Shown here: in pieces, positions 21,124 to 29,953 of the stretch
Layout of the letters: the number at the start of each line of letters is the position of its first letter
Position numbering within the stretch: the stretch's first letter is position 1
Source: Bacteroidota bacterium
GTDB lineage: Bacteria > Bacteroidota > Bacteroidia > Chitinophagales > Chitinophagaceae
Direction: 5' to 3'
Assembly (NCBI GenBank): GCA_016868585.1
Contig: VGGR01000001.1
Span: 62,001-126,000, forward strand
Length of the DNA: 64,000 bases
Notes under the pieces: generated by a model
Databases searched by the model: none
Seen by the model: the letters and a program-made list of their open reading frames with translations, nothing else
Told to the model about the DNA's origin: nothing
Position numbers and translations under genes: made by a program

Positions 21124-22926
21124 TTAACGCAGCTCCTGCAGGTCCACTAATTTTTTATAGCAACCGTTACAGGCGATCAATGCTTCGTGACAGCCTCTTT
21201 CTACAATTTTACCTTGCTGAAGTACCAGAATTTCGTCCGCATGCCGAATGGTGGAAAGTCGATGTGCAATGACCAGACTGGTTCTTTCGTGCATCATATG
21301 ATTGATGGCCTCCTGTACCAATCGTTCACTTTCCGTATCCAATGAGGAAGTGGCTTCGTCCAGAATAAGTATGGTTGGATTTTTTACAAGTGCACGGGCA
21401 ATGGTAACACGCTGACGCTCGCCCCCACTTAGCTTGGCTCCACGGTCTCCAATATTGGTAGCATAGCCTTCTTCTTTTTTCAGAATAAAATCATGTGCAT
21501 TTGCAATCCGGGCAGCATGTTCAATTGCTGATGCGTTTGCAAGGGTATCACCCATGGCAATATTACCGGCAATGGTATCATTGAACAGGATCGGCTCCTG
21601 GGTAACAATACTCATCTGCTTGCGCAGCGAGTCTAGTGTGAAGGATTTAATATTGCAGCCATCAATTAGTATTTCGCCACTGGTCACATCATGAAAGCGT
21701 GGCAATAAATCCGCAAGCGTAGATTTACCTGCTCCGGAGGAACCCACTAAGGCCACGGTTTTTCCTTTTGGAATGGTAAAGCTGATATTTTCAACTACTA
21801 CTTTATCGCCATAGGAGAAACTCACATTTTTGAATTCGATCCCCTGACTAAATCCGGTTAGGGTGATGGCATCCTTGGCCTCCTCCACAACCAATGGGGC
21901 ATTGAGAATCTCTTCAATTCGGTTGATAGCGGCGCTTCCCTTCCTCATATTACTGAAGGAAGTAGAAAGGGCTTTGGCCGGATTGATGATATTATAAAAA
22001 ATACCCAAAAATCCTATGAAAGCAGAGGCCTCAAGTAGTTGGTGTTGCAATACCAACCTGCCCCCATAGTAAAGAACGCCTGTAAACACGGCCACACCCA
22101 TTATTTCAGATAAGGGTGAGGCCAGATCTCTTCGGTACCCAATCCGATTACGAGAATCCAGTAACCTGCGATTACTTTCTTTGAATTTATTGGTCAGCAA
22201 TGCTTCAATCCTAAACGCTTTTACCACTCTTAAACCGGAAAGTGTTTCGTCCAACACGGATAATGTTTCTCCAAAACGAATAGCCACTTCCTGAGAAATT
22301 CGTTTCAGCGAGCGGGTGATCCGGCCAATGACCAAGCCTAATACAGGGATCAGCAATAGGATAAACAGGGTGAGCTGCGGACTGATCAAAAATAAAACAG
22401 TTAAAGTAATGATGATGGTCAGGGGATCCCGAATCCATCCCTCCAATGTGCCGATCAGGGAAACCTCCACTTCATAGACATCGTTGGTCATTCGGCTTAT
22501 CAAATCTCCTTTTTTCTTTTCCGTAAAATATCCAATGGGCAATTGCAGTACCTTTTCGTATACCTCCTCCCTTAATCTATTTACCAGCTGATGTTTCAGC
22601 GGGTTGAGCACATAGTAGGCTAAATAAAGAAATAAGTTTTTGCCAATGATAAACCCTGTCATCAATAAGCAAATGAGTTTCAGTGTATGGACCTTGCCAA
22701 CGGAGGCAATACTTTGATGCAGGTAATTATTGATGGATTGAAGCAACTGGTTACTGCTTTGCGTGATGGCAGATCCCTCTCCGGTAAAGATCAATTGCAG
22801 AAAAGGCATGAGCATCCCGATCGACACAATCGAGAAAAAGATACTACACAGTGTAAAGAGCGCATAGAGCAATACGGTTCCCTTACGCTGGGTCAGATAG
22901 CCAAAAATTCGATAATACGCACGCAT
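21124..22926 (-). CDS. ABC exporter, fused membrane and ATPase domains (MsbA-type)
   Basis: 600-residue half-transporter of the ABCB/MsbA type. The N-terminal membrane domain has six predicted helices (about 20-320), and the C-terminal nucleotide-binding domain carries Walker A GSSGAGKST, Q-loop VTQEPILF, signature LSGGERQRV, Walker B ILILDEATSSLD and H-loop VIAHRLS. As a homodimer it would export a lipid-like substrate. Lipid A core flipping is plausible given the Lpx genes in the window, but this is inference and multidrug export is possible. The start is the ATG giving MRAYYRIFGYL; a TTG eight codons upstream would reach into the region before divergent rbfA. Confidence 0.85.
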   Translation of the reverse strand: MRAYYRIFGYLTQRKGTVLLYALFTLCSIFFSIVSIGMLMPFLQLIFTGEGSAITQSSNQLLQSINNYLHQSIASVGKVHTLKLICLLMTGFIIGKNLFLYLAYYVLNPLKHQLVNRLREEVYEKVLQLPIGYFTEKKKGDLISRMTNDVYEVEVSLIGTLEGWIRDPLTIIITLTVLFLISPQLTLFILLLIPVLGLVIGRITRSLKRISQEVAIRFGETLSVLDETLSGLRVVKAFRIEALLTNKFKESNRRLLDSRNRIGYRRDLASPLSEIMGVAVFTGVLYYGGRLVLQHQLLEASAFIGFLGIFYNIINPAKALSTSFSNMRKGSAAINRIEEILNAPLVVEEAKDAITLTGFSQGIEFKNVSFSYGDKVVVENISFTIPKGKTVALVGSSGAGKSTLADLLPRFHDVTSGEILIDGCNIKSFTLDSLRKQMSIVTQEPILFNDTIAGNIAMGDTLANASAIEHAARIANAHDFILKKEEGYATNIGDRGAKLSGGERQRVTIARALVKNPTILILDEATSSLDTESERLVQEAINHMMHERTSLVIAHRLSTIRHADEILVLQQGKIVERGCHEALIACNGCYKKLVDLQELR

Positions 22927-22984
22927 ATCTTTGAACGCTGATCGCAACAAAGTAACTACTTTTACAGGGATAGAAAGCGGTTTT

Positions 22985-23371
22985 ATGGAAGAAGGAAAAA
23001 GACAGAAACAAATTGCCGGTTTATTAAACGAGGAAATGAACAGTATTTTTCAGCGTTTGGGGTTAACTATGCTCAATGGCGGGATGGTTTCCATTGCAGA
23101 TGTTAAAGTAACACCCGATTTACTGGAAGCCCGATTTTATCTTAGCTTTTTTCAGGTCAAGGATGCGGAGGCGGCACTCCAAAAGATCGAGGACCGGCAT
23201 CATGAGATCAAAAAAGAATTAGCGGCACAGGTCAGACATCAATTACGTAGTATACCTGTATTGAAATTTTTTAGGGACAATACGCTGGTTCATGTTTTTA
23301 AGATGGAAGAGTTGTTTAAAAAGATTCACGAGGAACGTTCCACCAATCCAAATGATCCCTCCGCTTCTTAA
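22985..23371 (+). CDS. rbfA: Ribosome-binding factor A
   Basis: 128-residue RbfA, a KH-fold protein that matures the 30S subunit by acting on 16S rRNA helix 1. The chain reads MEEGKRQKQIAGLLNEEM at the start, as is usual for the family. A central GGMVSIADVKVTPDL strand-turn and a HQLRSIPVLKFFRDNT segment follow, the last matching the conserved LRxxPELxFxxD region. The start is the ATG at 22985; the in-frame TTG at 22931 adds a non-conserved extension and lies close to the divergent exporter gene. The permease gene begins 10 nt after its stop, suggesting an operon. Confidence 0.9.
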   Translation: MEEGKRQKQIAGLLNEEMNSIFQRLGLTMLNGGMVSIADVKVTPDLLEARFYLSFFQVKDAEAALQKIEDRHHEIKKELAAQVRHQLRSIPVLKFFRDNTLVHVFKMEELFKKIHEERSTNPNDPSAS

Positions 23372-23381
23372 AAAACCGCGC

Positions 23382-24605
23382 ATGCATTTATTATTTGCCT
23401 GGCGATATTTTAAAGCACCAAAATCTACCCAAGCCATCAATTGGATTGCCAGGATTTCTGTACTGGCAATGGCTATTGGTACGGCAGCGCTCATTTTGGT
23501 GTTGAGTGTATTCAATGGCTTTGAGGGAATGGTAAAATCACTGTATTCCTCCTTCTATCCGGATTGGCGTTTAGTGCCCGCACAAGGAAAAGTAATCACG
23601 CTTACTGCGGCTCAATTAAGGTCTTTACAAAAAATAACAGGTGTTGAGGCAATTTCTCTGGTGATTGAAGAAAGAGCAATGCTACAAGCTGGCCAAAACC
23701 AAGCATTGGTTACACTCAAAGGAGTGGACACTGCCTACACCCATGTTAGTGGAGTTTCGCAGCATTTGGAAAGCGGGCAGTTTGCTGTGGGCACTGCAGA
23801 TGATCCATTACTGGTTTTAGGTGCAGGGGTAGAAGCGGCACTTGGGGTATTGGCTGATCGGAATCTGGAGCCCATTACAGTGTATTTACCCAGGAAAACA
23901 ACAGGATTGCAAGTGGATTGGACTGAATCTATTCGTGTTGATACTGCTCAAACAGCTGCCAGTTTTTTAATACAACAAGATTTTGACGATCAATACGCCA
24001 TTACCTCTCTTGATTTTATGCGAGAGCAATTAGGACTGACCGCTGAACAGGCCAGTGGCGTGGAACTACGCGTAAATTCCATGGCCCATGCAGCTACTGT
24101 TCGGTCTCAACTAGAATCTATTATGGGCAGAGAGGTTGTTGCGGAAGATCGATATGAACAGAATAAAACTCTTTTCAAGGTAATGCGCACTGAACGTTGG
24201 ATTGTCTATGGCGTTTTATCGCTAATCCTGATTGTGGCGGCCTTCACCATGATTGGGGCACTTACTATGTTGGTACTCGAAAAACAAAAAGATATTCAGG
24301 TGTTACAAGCGCTTGGTGCCAGCAAGCAGCTGGTGCAAAGAATTTTTTTGACAGAGGGACTATTGTTATCGATGCTGGGAAGTGGAATAGGGATGTTGCT
24401 GGCCTATGGATTAGCCTGGTTGCAGATCACTTATCACCTGATTCCACTTGAGGGGGGAAGTTTTCTAATCGATTATTATCCCGTTGCTGTAAAAGCGGAG
24501 GATTTCTTTTTGATAGCTGGAACAGTTTTGGTAATTGCTATTGCTGCTTCCTGGATACCCGCGGCAAGGGCGGCAACCTATCAAATTAGCTTGCAGGAAA
24601 TGTAA
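23382..24605 (+). CDS. LolC/LolE-type ABC transporter permease
   Basis: 407-residue membrane protein of the MacB/FtsX permease superfamily. An N-terminal helix (about 25-47, after FAWRYFKAPKSTQAIN) leads to a large periplasmic domain (about 50-270). Three C-terminal helices follow (about 280-400), with the MLVLEKQKDIQVLQALGAS segment that contacts the ATPase. This is the layout of LolC/E, which extracts lipoproteins from the inner membrane. The likely ATPase partner is the LolD-like protein at 60973-61626, 36 kb away. Start chosen as MHLLFAWRYF, 10 nt after rbfA; an ATG at 23352 overlapping rbfA is the alternative. Confidence 0.82.
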   Translation: MHLLFAWRYFKAPKSTQAINWIARISVLAMAIGTAALILVLSVFNGFEGMVKSLYSSFYPDWRLVPAQGKVITLTAAQLRSLQKITGVEAISLVIEERAMLQAGQNQALVTLKGVDTAYTHVSGVSQHLESGQFAVGTADDPLLVLGAGVEAALGVLADRNLEPITVYLPRKTTGLQVDWTESIRVDTAQTAASFLIQQDFDDQYAITSLDFMREQLGLTAEQASGVELRVNSMAHAATVRSQLESIMGREVVAEDRYEQNKTLFKVMRTERWIVYGVLSLILIVAAFTMIGALTMLVLEKQKDIQVLQALGASKQLVQRIFLTEGLLLSMLGSGIGMLLAYGLAWLQITYHLIPLEGGSFLIDYYPVAVKAEDFFLIAGTVLVIAIAASWIPAARAATYQISLQEM

Positions 24606-24620
24606 GGGCTCTGCCTTTTA

Positions 24621-25463
24621 TTAATAATCGCCCAAGGTTTCAGGTAATTGAGCCAGTGCTTTAGCCAATTGCTCATCGTTTGGTGCAACACCATGCCATT
24701 GATGTGTTCCTTCCATAAAGTCAACACCTTTACCCATGGCTGTGCGCATCAGAATTACAATGGGTTTTCCTTGTCCTGTCAGTGATTTTGCTTTTTCCAA
24801 TGTGGCTACGGTGCTGTCCATATCATTGCCATCCATTTGTAGCACAGTCCATCCGAAAGCACTAAACTTAGCTTCGAGATCTCCTATGTTCATCACTTTA
24901 TCTGTGGGACCATCGATCTGTTGACCATTCCAGTCAATAGTAGCAATCAAATTGTCTATTTTATGGTGCGCAGCAAATAATGCCGCTTCCCAGATCTGAC
25001 CTTCATTTAGTTCTCCATCTCCATGTAAAGAAAAAACCAGGTCTTTTTTTTCATTGAGTTTCTTGGTTAGCGCAGCCCCTGCTGCTACACTTAGGCCTTG
25101 TCCCAATGACCCGGACGCAATGCGAATGCCCGGTAAATGTTCATGGGTGGCCGGATGCCCTTGCAAACGAGAATTTAATTTTCGAAAGGTGGCCAGTTCT
25201 TTGGTGTCAAAGTAGCCGGCACGGGCAAGCGTGGAATAATATACAGGGGAAATATGTCCGTTGGATAAAATAAATACATCTTCGTTTGGTGCATCCATGT
25301 TAAAGGAAGTTTGATGCTTCATAATGTTGAAATAGAGTGCTGTGAAAAAATCAGCACACCCCAAAGAACCACCCGGATGTCCGCTGTTAACCCCATGTAC
25401 CATGCGAACAATGTCACGACGAATTTGAGTAGCTATATTTTTTAATTCAGCGGTGGTGGCCAT
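24621..25463 (-). CDS. Transketolase, N-terminal (TPP-binding) subunit
   Basis: 280-residue protein matching only the first half of transketolase. It binds thiamine pyrophosphate through HGDGELNEGQIWEAA and ends soon after QWHGVAPNDEQL. The N-terminal SGHPGGSLGCADFF segment also matches. The pyrimidine-binding and C-terminal domains are absent. In split transketolases a second gene supplies them, usually next door, but neither neighbour here (LolC/E-type permease, frr) does. The pentose phosphate role therefore needs a partner elsewhere. The protein ends at a normal domain boundary with no decayed downstream sequence, so a split enzyme is more likely than a truncation. Confidence 0.85.
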   Translation of the reverse strand: MATTAELKNIATQIRRDIVRMVHGVNSGHPGGSLGCADFFTALYFNIMKHQTSFNMDAPNEDVFILSNGHISPVYYSTLARAGYFDTKELATFRKLNSRLQGHPATHEHLPGIRIASGSLGQGLSVAAGAALTKKLNEKKDLVFSLHGDGELNEGQIWEAALFAAHHKIDNLIATIDWNGQQIDGPTDKVMNIGDLEAKFSAFGWTVLQMDGNDMDSTVATLEKAKSLTGQGKPIVILMRTAMGKGVDFMEGTHQWHGVAPNDEQLAKALAQLPETLGDY

Positions 25464-25511
25464 CAGATTGGTTTTTGCAAACGTAAATTCTTTTTTTCAT
25501 TCTGCTATGCA

Positions 25512-25544
25512 TTGGGGAATAGTGTGTAAAACTTCATAATTTTG
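25512..25544 (+). promoter_or_regulatory. Promoter for frr (TTG -N22- TAATTTTG), near-leaderless
   Basis: A TTG at 25512-25514 and an exact TAnnTTTG box at 25537-25544 are spaced 22 nt apart, within the Bacteroidota range. The frr ATG follows the box by 5 nt, so the leader would be at most about 3 nt. Confidence 0.5.
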
Positions 25545-25549
25545 CTACC

Positions 25550-26113
25550 ATGTCAGAAGATATTCAATCGATCGCTGCGCATGCGCAGGATCAAATGAAA
25601 AAAGCAATTGGTCATCTGGAAGCAGAGCTGATCAAGATCCGTGCCGGTAAGGCAAATCCACAAATGTTTGAGGGATTGATGGTGGACTATTACGGAGCCC
25701 CTGTTCCTATTAATCAGGTTGCCAATATCAGTGTAATGGATGCCCGTACCCTGAGCATTCAACCCTGGGAAAAGAATATGGTGCAGCCTATTGAAAGAGC
25801 TATCATTGCTGCCAACATGGGCGTTACTCCTCAAAACGACGGTGTACTCCTTCGCCTATTCATGCCACCACTTACCGAGGAACGTCGTCGTGAATTGGTC
25901 AAAAAATGTCAGGTAGATGGGGAGAATTGTAAAGTAGCGGTACGTAATATTCGCCGTGATGCTATTGAACAAGTCAAAAAATTACAAAAAAACGGACTCA
26001 GCGAAGATGTATGTAAGGATGCGGAAAATGGTATTCAGCAATTAACCGATAAGCATATTTCGCTGGTAGAAACGCATTTGTCTGCCAAGGAAAAAGAAAT
26101 CATGTCCGTGTAA
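25550..26113 (+). CDS. frr: Ribosome recycling factor
   Basis: 187-residue RRF, which with EF-G splits the post-termination ribosome. Family features are clear: KIRAGKANPQMFEGL, VDYYGAPVPINQVANISV, the PWEKNM loop and the long C-terminal helix with EERRRELVKKCQ and VRNIRRDA. Length is normal. The pyrH kinase that often precedes frr is not here. The gene stands alone between divergent tktN-type and convergent EamA genes, and its ATG lies 5 nt behind a -7 box. Confidence 0.95.
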   Translation: MSEDIQSIAAHAQDQMKKAIGHLEAELIKIRAGKANPQMFEGLMVDYYGAPVPINQVANISVMDARTLSIQPWEKNMVQPIERAIIAANMGVTPQNDGVLLRLFMPPLTEERRRELVKKCQVDGENCKVAVRNIRRDAIEQVKKLQKNGLSEDVCKDAENGIQQLTDKHISLVETHLSAKEKEIMSV

Positions 26114-26141
26114 ACGGCCTTTTGCTTTTATTTTTATCCCG

Positions 26142-27035
26142 CTATTTACGGGAAGGGCTGTGATTAGCCAGATAAACACCTATCAAAATCAGTAATAAAC
26201 ATCCAATTTTTAGGATGGTGATTGCTTCATTATCCAGAAAACCCCAAAAAAGAGCCACAAAGGGAATTCCATAGGTAACCAATGAGGCAAAAAGTCCTCC
26301 GGATAGTTGCACCAAGGAATAAAATAATATAGTGGCCACTGTACTTCCTAATACTCCCAACGCGGATGTTGCTATGATGGCTTCCTGTATAGCCGGATTA
26401 GTAAAATCGAGGGAAAAAAAATCTAACTGCCAAAGAAGTAGGGATGCCGGAATTATCATAAAGCCAAGTGAGACCATGGCCAGGTTAATGGGATTGATGT
26501 CTTTTAACCGGTGGCTGACCATATTTACATTAACGCCATAGAGTAGGGTGCCCACTACTGGCAGCAACAAATAACTCATATTGTCAAAGCTAATTACACG
26601 TTGGCCAGTCAATACCGGCATCAGCGTAAGCAGCACCAGCCCGATGAAGCCAATGAACAGTCCTATCATTTTTTGTGCGGCGATGCGATCTCCATAAAAT
26701 AAGAGCCCAATCAATACTACACAAATGGGTGTTAAGGCGTTGAGGATCCCTCCCAAGGAACCATCGATGCGGGTAAGTGCAATGGCAAATAAAAAGGCGG
26801 GCAATAAATTTCCAATTACGGCACTGAGTGCTACCAGAGGTAGTCTATTGGCTTCAATTTTTTTTAGTTGAAGAAACAAAAAAGGCAAACAAATCAGTGC
26901 AGCCATAAAAATACGGAGTGAAGCAATTTGGGAACCCGTGAGGGTGGCCGTGCTATCCTTCATTAATTTGAATGAACTGCCCCAGATCAGGCATAAGGAA
27001 ATAAAAAGCAACCAGCTGATTAATTTCTTAGACAT
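26142..27035 (-). CDS. EamA/DMT-family permease
   Basis: 297-residue inner-membrane protein with about ten hydrophobic helices arranged as two EamA repeats, the drug/metabolite transporter layout. Markers are LCLIWGSSFKLMKDS at the first helix and LNALTPICVVLIGLLFYGDRI, a typical EamA mid-repeat segment. Positive residues close the chain. Members move small metabolites, often amino acids outward, but the substrate is not readable. ATG at 27035 chosen; an in-frame TTG three codons earlier was rejected. No partner gene is apparent. Confidence 0.82.
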   Translation of the reverse strand: MSKKLISWLLFISLCLIWGSSFKLMKDSTATLTGSQIASLRIFMAALICLPFLFLQLKKIEANRLPLVALSAVIGNLLPAFLFAIALTRIDGSLGGILNALTPICVVLIGLLFYGDRIAAQKMIGLFIGFIGLVLLTLMPVLTGQRVISFDNMSYLLLPVVGTLLYGVNVNMVSHRLKDINPINLAMVSLGFMIIPASLLLWQLDFFSLDFTNPAIQEAIIATSALGVLGSTVATILFYSLVQLSGGLFASLVTYGIPFVALFWGFLDNEAITILKIGCLLLILIGVYLANHSPSRK

Positions 27036-27051
27036 AGGGCGCAAAGTTCTG

Positions 27052-27059
27052 TAAATTTG
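27052..27059 (+). promoter_or_regulatory. -7 box (TAAATTTG) before scpA
   Basis: Exact TAnnTTTG 35 nt before the GTG start of scpA, in the 59-bp gap to the divergent EamA gene. No -33 element at the usual spacing. Confidence 0.4.
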
Positions 27060-27094
27060 CTAAGATTGCATTAACCGAATTCAACTAATATTCC

Positions 27095-27895
27095 GTGCAG
27101 CAGTTTTCCTATCAGATTCGACTTCCGCAGTTTGAAGGCCCCTTTGATCTTTTATTGTTTTTTATTGAGCGGGACGAATTGGACATTTACAACATTCCCA
27201 TCACCCGAATTACCAACGACTTTTTGGATTATATCCACCAACAAGAGGACTTGAATGTGGAACTCAGCAGTGAGTTCATTCTTTTTATTTCTACGCTAAT
27301 GCGGATAAAGGCTAAAATGTTGTTGCCGCGTAAAGAACTGGACGAACAAGGAAATGAAATTGATCCACGTGATGAGCTGGTCACTAAGATTTTGGAGTAC
27401 AAACGATTCAAGGAAGCTTCTGCGCAAATGGCCGAAATGGAAGCAAATAGGATGTTGATGATAAAACGCGGCAATATCCAACGGGAATTAGCTGCCATAG
27501 GAGAGGAAGCCAGCGAGGGTACGGAAATCACTCAGTTGACGCTTTTCAAATTGATGAAGGCTTTTTCAAAAGCCATGCAGAAACATAATGGCCGTGTCAA
27601 CAAACCTGTTCATACCATTATTAGCTACAATTATACCATGGAGGACAGCAGAAAGCAGATGTTGTCGATTGCCCGGACAGCGAAAGCCGTTTCTTTTGAA
27701 AAGATCTTTGAGACCTGTGAAAACAGGGTTCACGCTATATTTCTTTTCTTGTCGGTATTGGAATTGATCCAACTGCATTATTTGCGCATACTCATTGGAG
27801 AAGGAAAAAATAATTTTATCATAGAGTATGACCAAGAAGGCGCTGCACTTGCAGAAGCCAATGCCATGAATCTGGTAGTTCCTGCGCTGAATTAA
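27095..27895 (+). CDS. scpA: Segregation and condensation protein A
   Basis: 266-residue kleisin of the SMC-ScpA-ScpB condensin that organises and segregates the chromosome. The N-terminal QFEGPFDLLLFFIERDELDIYNIPI segment (given in part: FEGPFDLLL, then IYNIPI) is the family signature that binds the SMC neck. The C-terminal winged helix (VHAIFLFLSVLELIQL) binds the SMC head. The start is a GTG: no in-frame ATG or TTG lies between the last upstream stop and the conserved region, and the GTG puts the signature at residue 13. scpB and smc are not in the window. Confidence 0.92.
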   Translation: MQQFSYQIRLPQFEGPFDLLLFFIERDELDIYNIPITRITNDFLDYIHQQEDLNVELSSEFILFISTLMRIKAKMLLPRKELDEQGNEIDPRDELVTKILEYKRFKEASAQMAEMEANRMLMIKRGNIQRELAAIGEEASEGTEITQLTLFKLMKAFSKAMQKHNGRVNKPVHTIISYNYTMEDSRKQMLSIARTAKAVSFEKIFETCENRVHAIFLFLSVLELIQLHYLRILIGEGKNNFIIEYDQEGAALAEANAMNLVVPALN

Positions 27896-27910
27896 GATTC
27901 ATTCCCTCCA

Positions 27911-29824
27911 TTACACGATTACACCCGTCATTTCACGAACGGTGTTGATGATGGCAGCAGTATCATATCCGCACTCATGGTGCAATTCTGCAGGCGTACC
28001 ATGTTCTACCAGCCTATCGGGTATTCCCAGGATGCATATATCATTTTTATAACCGTTGGCTGCCATAAATTCCAATACAGCAGAGCCAAATCCTCCTTTT
28101 ACAGTACCATCCTCCACGGTGATCAATTTGGGATAACACTTACAAACTTCATGCAGCAATACCTCATCCAAAGGTTTTGCAAAACGCATATCATAGTGTG
28201 CCGGATTAATACCTTCGCTAGTTAACGCAGTAATTGCTTCAGCAGCAAAATTTCCGGGATGTCCGAACGTGAGCAATGCTATCTCCTCTCCATCTTTAAG
28301 TTTTCTGCCTGTCCCAATTTCAAGTGCATTAAATGGCGTTTTCCAATCTGGCATTACGCCTTCTCCTCTGGGATAGCGAATCACAAAGGGATATGTTGTG
28401 CTCTCCAGTTGTGCAGTATACATCAGATTGCGCAATTCACTTTCGTTCATGGGTGCACTGATGATCATATTTGGGATACAACGGAAATAAGCAATATCAT
28501 AACAGCCATGATGGGTAGGGCCATCGTCGCCCACCAGCCCTGCTCGATCCAAACAAAACACCACTGGCAGCTTTTGTATGGCCACGTCATGTACCACAGA
28601 GTCAAAGGCACGTTGCATAAATGTGGAGTAAATATTGCAAAACACACGCATTCCTTGTGTAGCCATTCCCGCACTCATGGTAACAGCGTGTTGCTCGGCA
28701 ATCCCCACATCAAAGGCTCGATGTGGCATTTTCCCCATCATGAATTTTAAGGACGAACCGGAGGGCATGGCAGGCGTGATCCCGAAAATTTTATGGTTTT
28801 GTTCTGCCAGCTCGATCATCGTGTGACCAAAAACATCCTGATATTTTGGAGCCTGTGGGCCTTCCTTCTTTTTTTGCATGGTCTCCCCGGTGACTTTATC
28901 AAAAAGTCCGGGTGCATGCCATTTGGTTTGGTCTTTCTCAGCAAGCGCGTATCCTTTTCCTTTGGTTGTGATGATATGCAGAATTTTTGGCCCCGGTATA
29001 TTCCGCAGTTCACGCAGGGTATCTACCAGGTGCGAGATATTATGTCCGTCAATAGGACCGAAATATCGAATCTTGAGTGCTTCAAATAAATTGGAACTGC
29101 TGCTGACCAGACCTTTGATCCCTTCAGTAAGCTTGTGCGCCATTGATCGGCTGAGGTTTTTTCCAACGGGAAGTTTTCCCATCAGCTTCCAAATGTCGTC
29201 CTTCATTTTATTATAAGTGGGAGAGAGCGAAATATCAGTTAGGTAGGACTTTAAGGCACCCACATTCGGGTCAATACCCATGCAATTATCATTGAGCACA
29301 ATCAGCACATCGGCATCGGCTACACCTGCGTGGTTCATCCCTTCAAAAGCCAACCCTGCAGTCATTGCCCCGTCTCCGATCACGGCAATTACTTTGCGGT
29401 CCTGTTCGCCCTTATATTTTACGGCCATGGCCATTCCGAGGGCAGCTGAGATCGAAGTGGAGGAGTGCCCTACGCCAAAGGTGTCGTACTCGCTTTCGCT
29501 TCGTTTGGGAAAACCGCTGAGTCCTTTGTATTTACGGTTGGTGGGGAAATTGTTGCGTCTGCCTGTTAATATTTTATGGCCATAGGCCTGGTGTCCTACA
29601 TCCCAAACTAATTGATCGTAGGGTGTATTGTAAACATAATGAAGGGCCGTAGTTAATTCCACCACACCCAAACTGGCTCCAAAATGACCGCCATACACAC
29701 TTACCACATCGATAATATATTGGCGCAGCTCATCACAGACTTGATGCAGTTTTTCCTTGGGAAGTTTTTTCAGATCAGCAGGGGATTCAATGGTGCTGAG
29801 AAGAGGGCCTGGGGTTAAGGACAT
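27911..29824 (-). CDS. dxs: 1-deoxy-D-xylulose-5-phosphate synthase
   Basis: 637-residue TPP enzyme that joins pyruvate and glyceraldehyde 3-phosphate, the first step of the MEP isoprenoid pathway. Seen in order: GGHFGASLGVVELTTALHY; the TPP motif GDGAMTAGLAFEGMNHAG ending in LNDN; the pyrimidine domain with GIAEQHAVTMSAGMA; DRAGLVGDDGPTHHG; and the C-terminal transketolase-like domain ending in a PDRLVEHG loop. All core motifs are intact. The start is the ATG giving MSLTPGPLL; the TTG ten codons upstream is rejected. Convergent with scpA (15-bp gap). It feeds prenyl diphosphates that the GGGPS-type enzyme nearby could use. Confidence 0.95.
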   Translation of the reverse strand: MSLTPGPLLSTIESPADLKKLPKEKLHQVCDELRQYIIDVVSVYGGHFGASLGVVELTTALHYVYNTPYDQLVWDVGHQAYGHKILTGRRNNFPTNRKYKGLSGFPKRSESEYDTFGVGHSSTSISAALGMAMAVKYKGEQDRKVIAVIGDGAMTAGLAFEGMNHAGVADADVLIVLNDNCMGIDPNVGALKSYLTDISLSPTYNKMKDDIWKLMGKLPVGKNLSRSMAHKLTEGIKGLVSSSSNLFEALKIRYFGPIDGHNISHLVDTLRELRNIPGPKILHIITTKGKGYALAEKDQTKWHAPGLFDKVTGETMQKKKEGPQAPKYQDVFGHTMIELAEQNHKIFGITPAMPSGSSLKFMMGKMPHRAFDVGIAEQHAVTMSAGMATQGMRVFCNIYSTFMQRAFDSVVHDVAIQKLPVVFCLDRAGLVGDDGPTHHGCYDIAYFRCIPNMIISAPMNESELRNLMYTAQLESTTYPFVIRYPRGEGVMPDWKTPFNALEIGTGRKLKDGEEIALLTFGHPGNFAAEAITALTSEGINPAHYDMRFAKPLDEVLLHEVCKCYPKLITVEDGTVKGGFGSAVLEFMAANGYKNDICILGIPDRLVEHGTPAELHHECGYDTAAIINTVREMTGVIV

Positions 29825-29929
29825 AATGGTACGGTTTGCGGATAAAGATAACAAACAAATGACAGGGTGGTGGTGCTAAATCCGTTGAAAAAGTATACTA
29901 ACCACTGGTACAAATTTTCCACTGATCTT

Positions 29930-29936
29930 GGGGGGG
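29930..29936 (+). repeat. G7 homopolymer in the upstream region of the LytS-type kinase
   Basis: Seven consecutive G directly before a -7-like TAACTTTA (29942-29949). A length change here would alter spacing upstream of the -7 element. The -7 match is imperfect, so any effect is a guess. Confidence 0.4.
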
Positions 29937-29953
29937 CTGTGTAACTTTAACCG

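Noticed and set aside
26137-26153. Hairpin TCCCG/CGGGA between frr and the EamA gene as terminator
   Set aside because: The T-rich tract lies before and not after the stem for frr, and on the other strand an A-rich stretch follows.
28259-28750. 163-codon plus-strand ORF opposite dxs
   Set aside because: Composition is that of reverse-complemented coding sequence (many Cys, His, Ile), and dxs is certain on the other strand.
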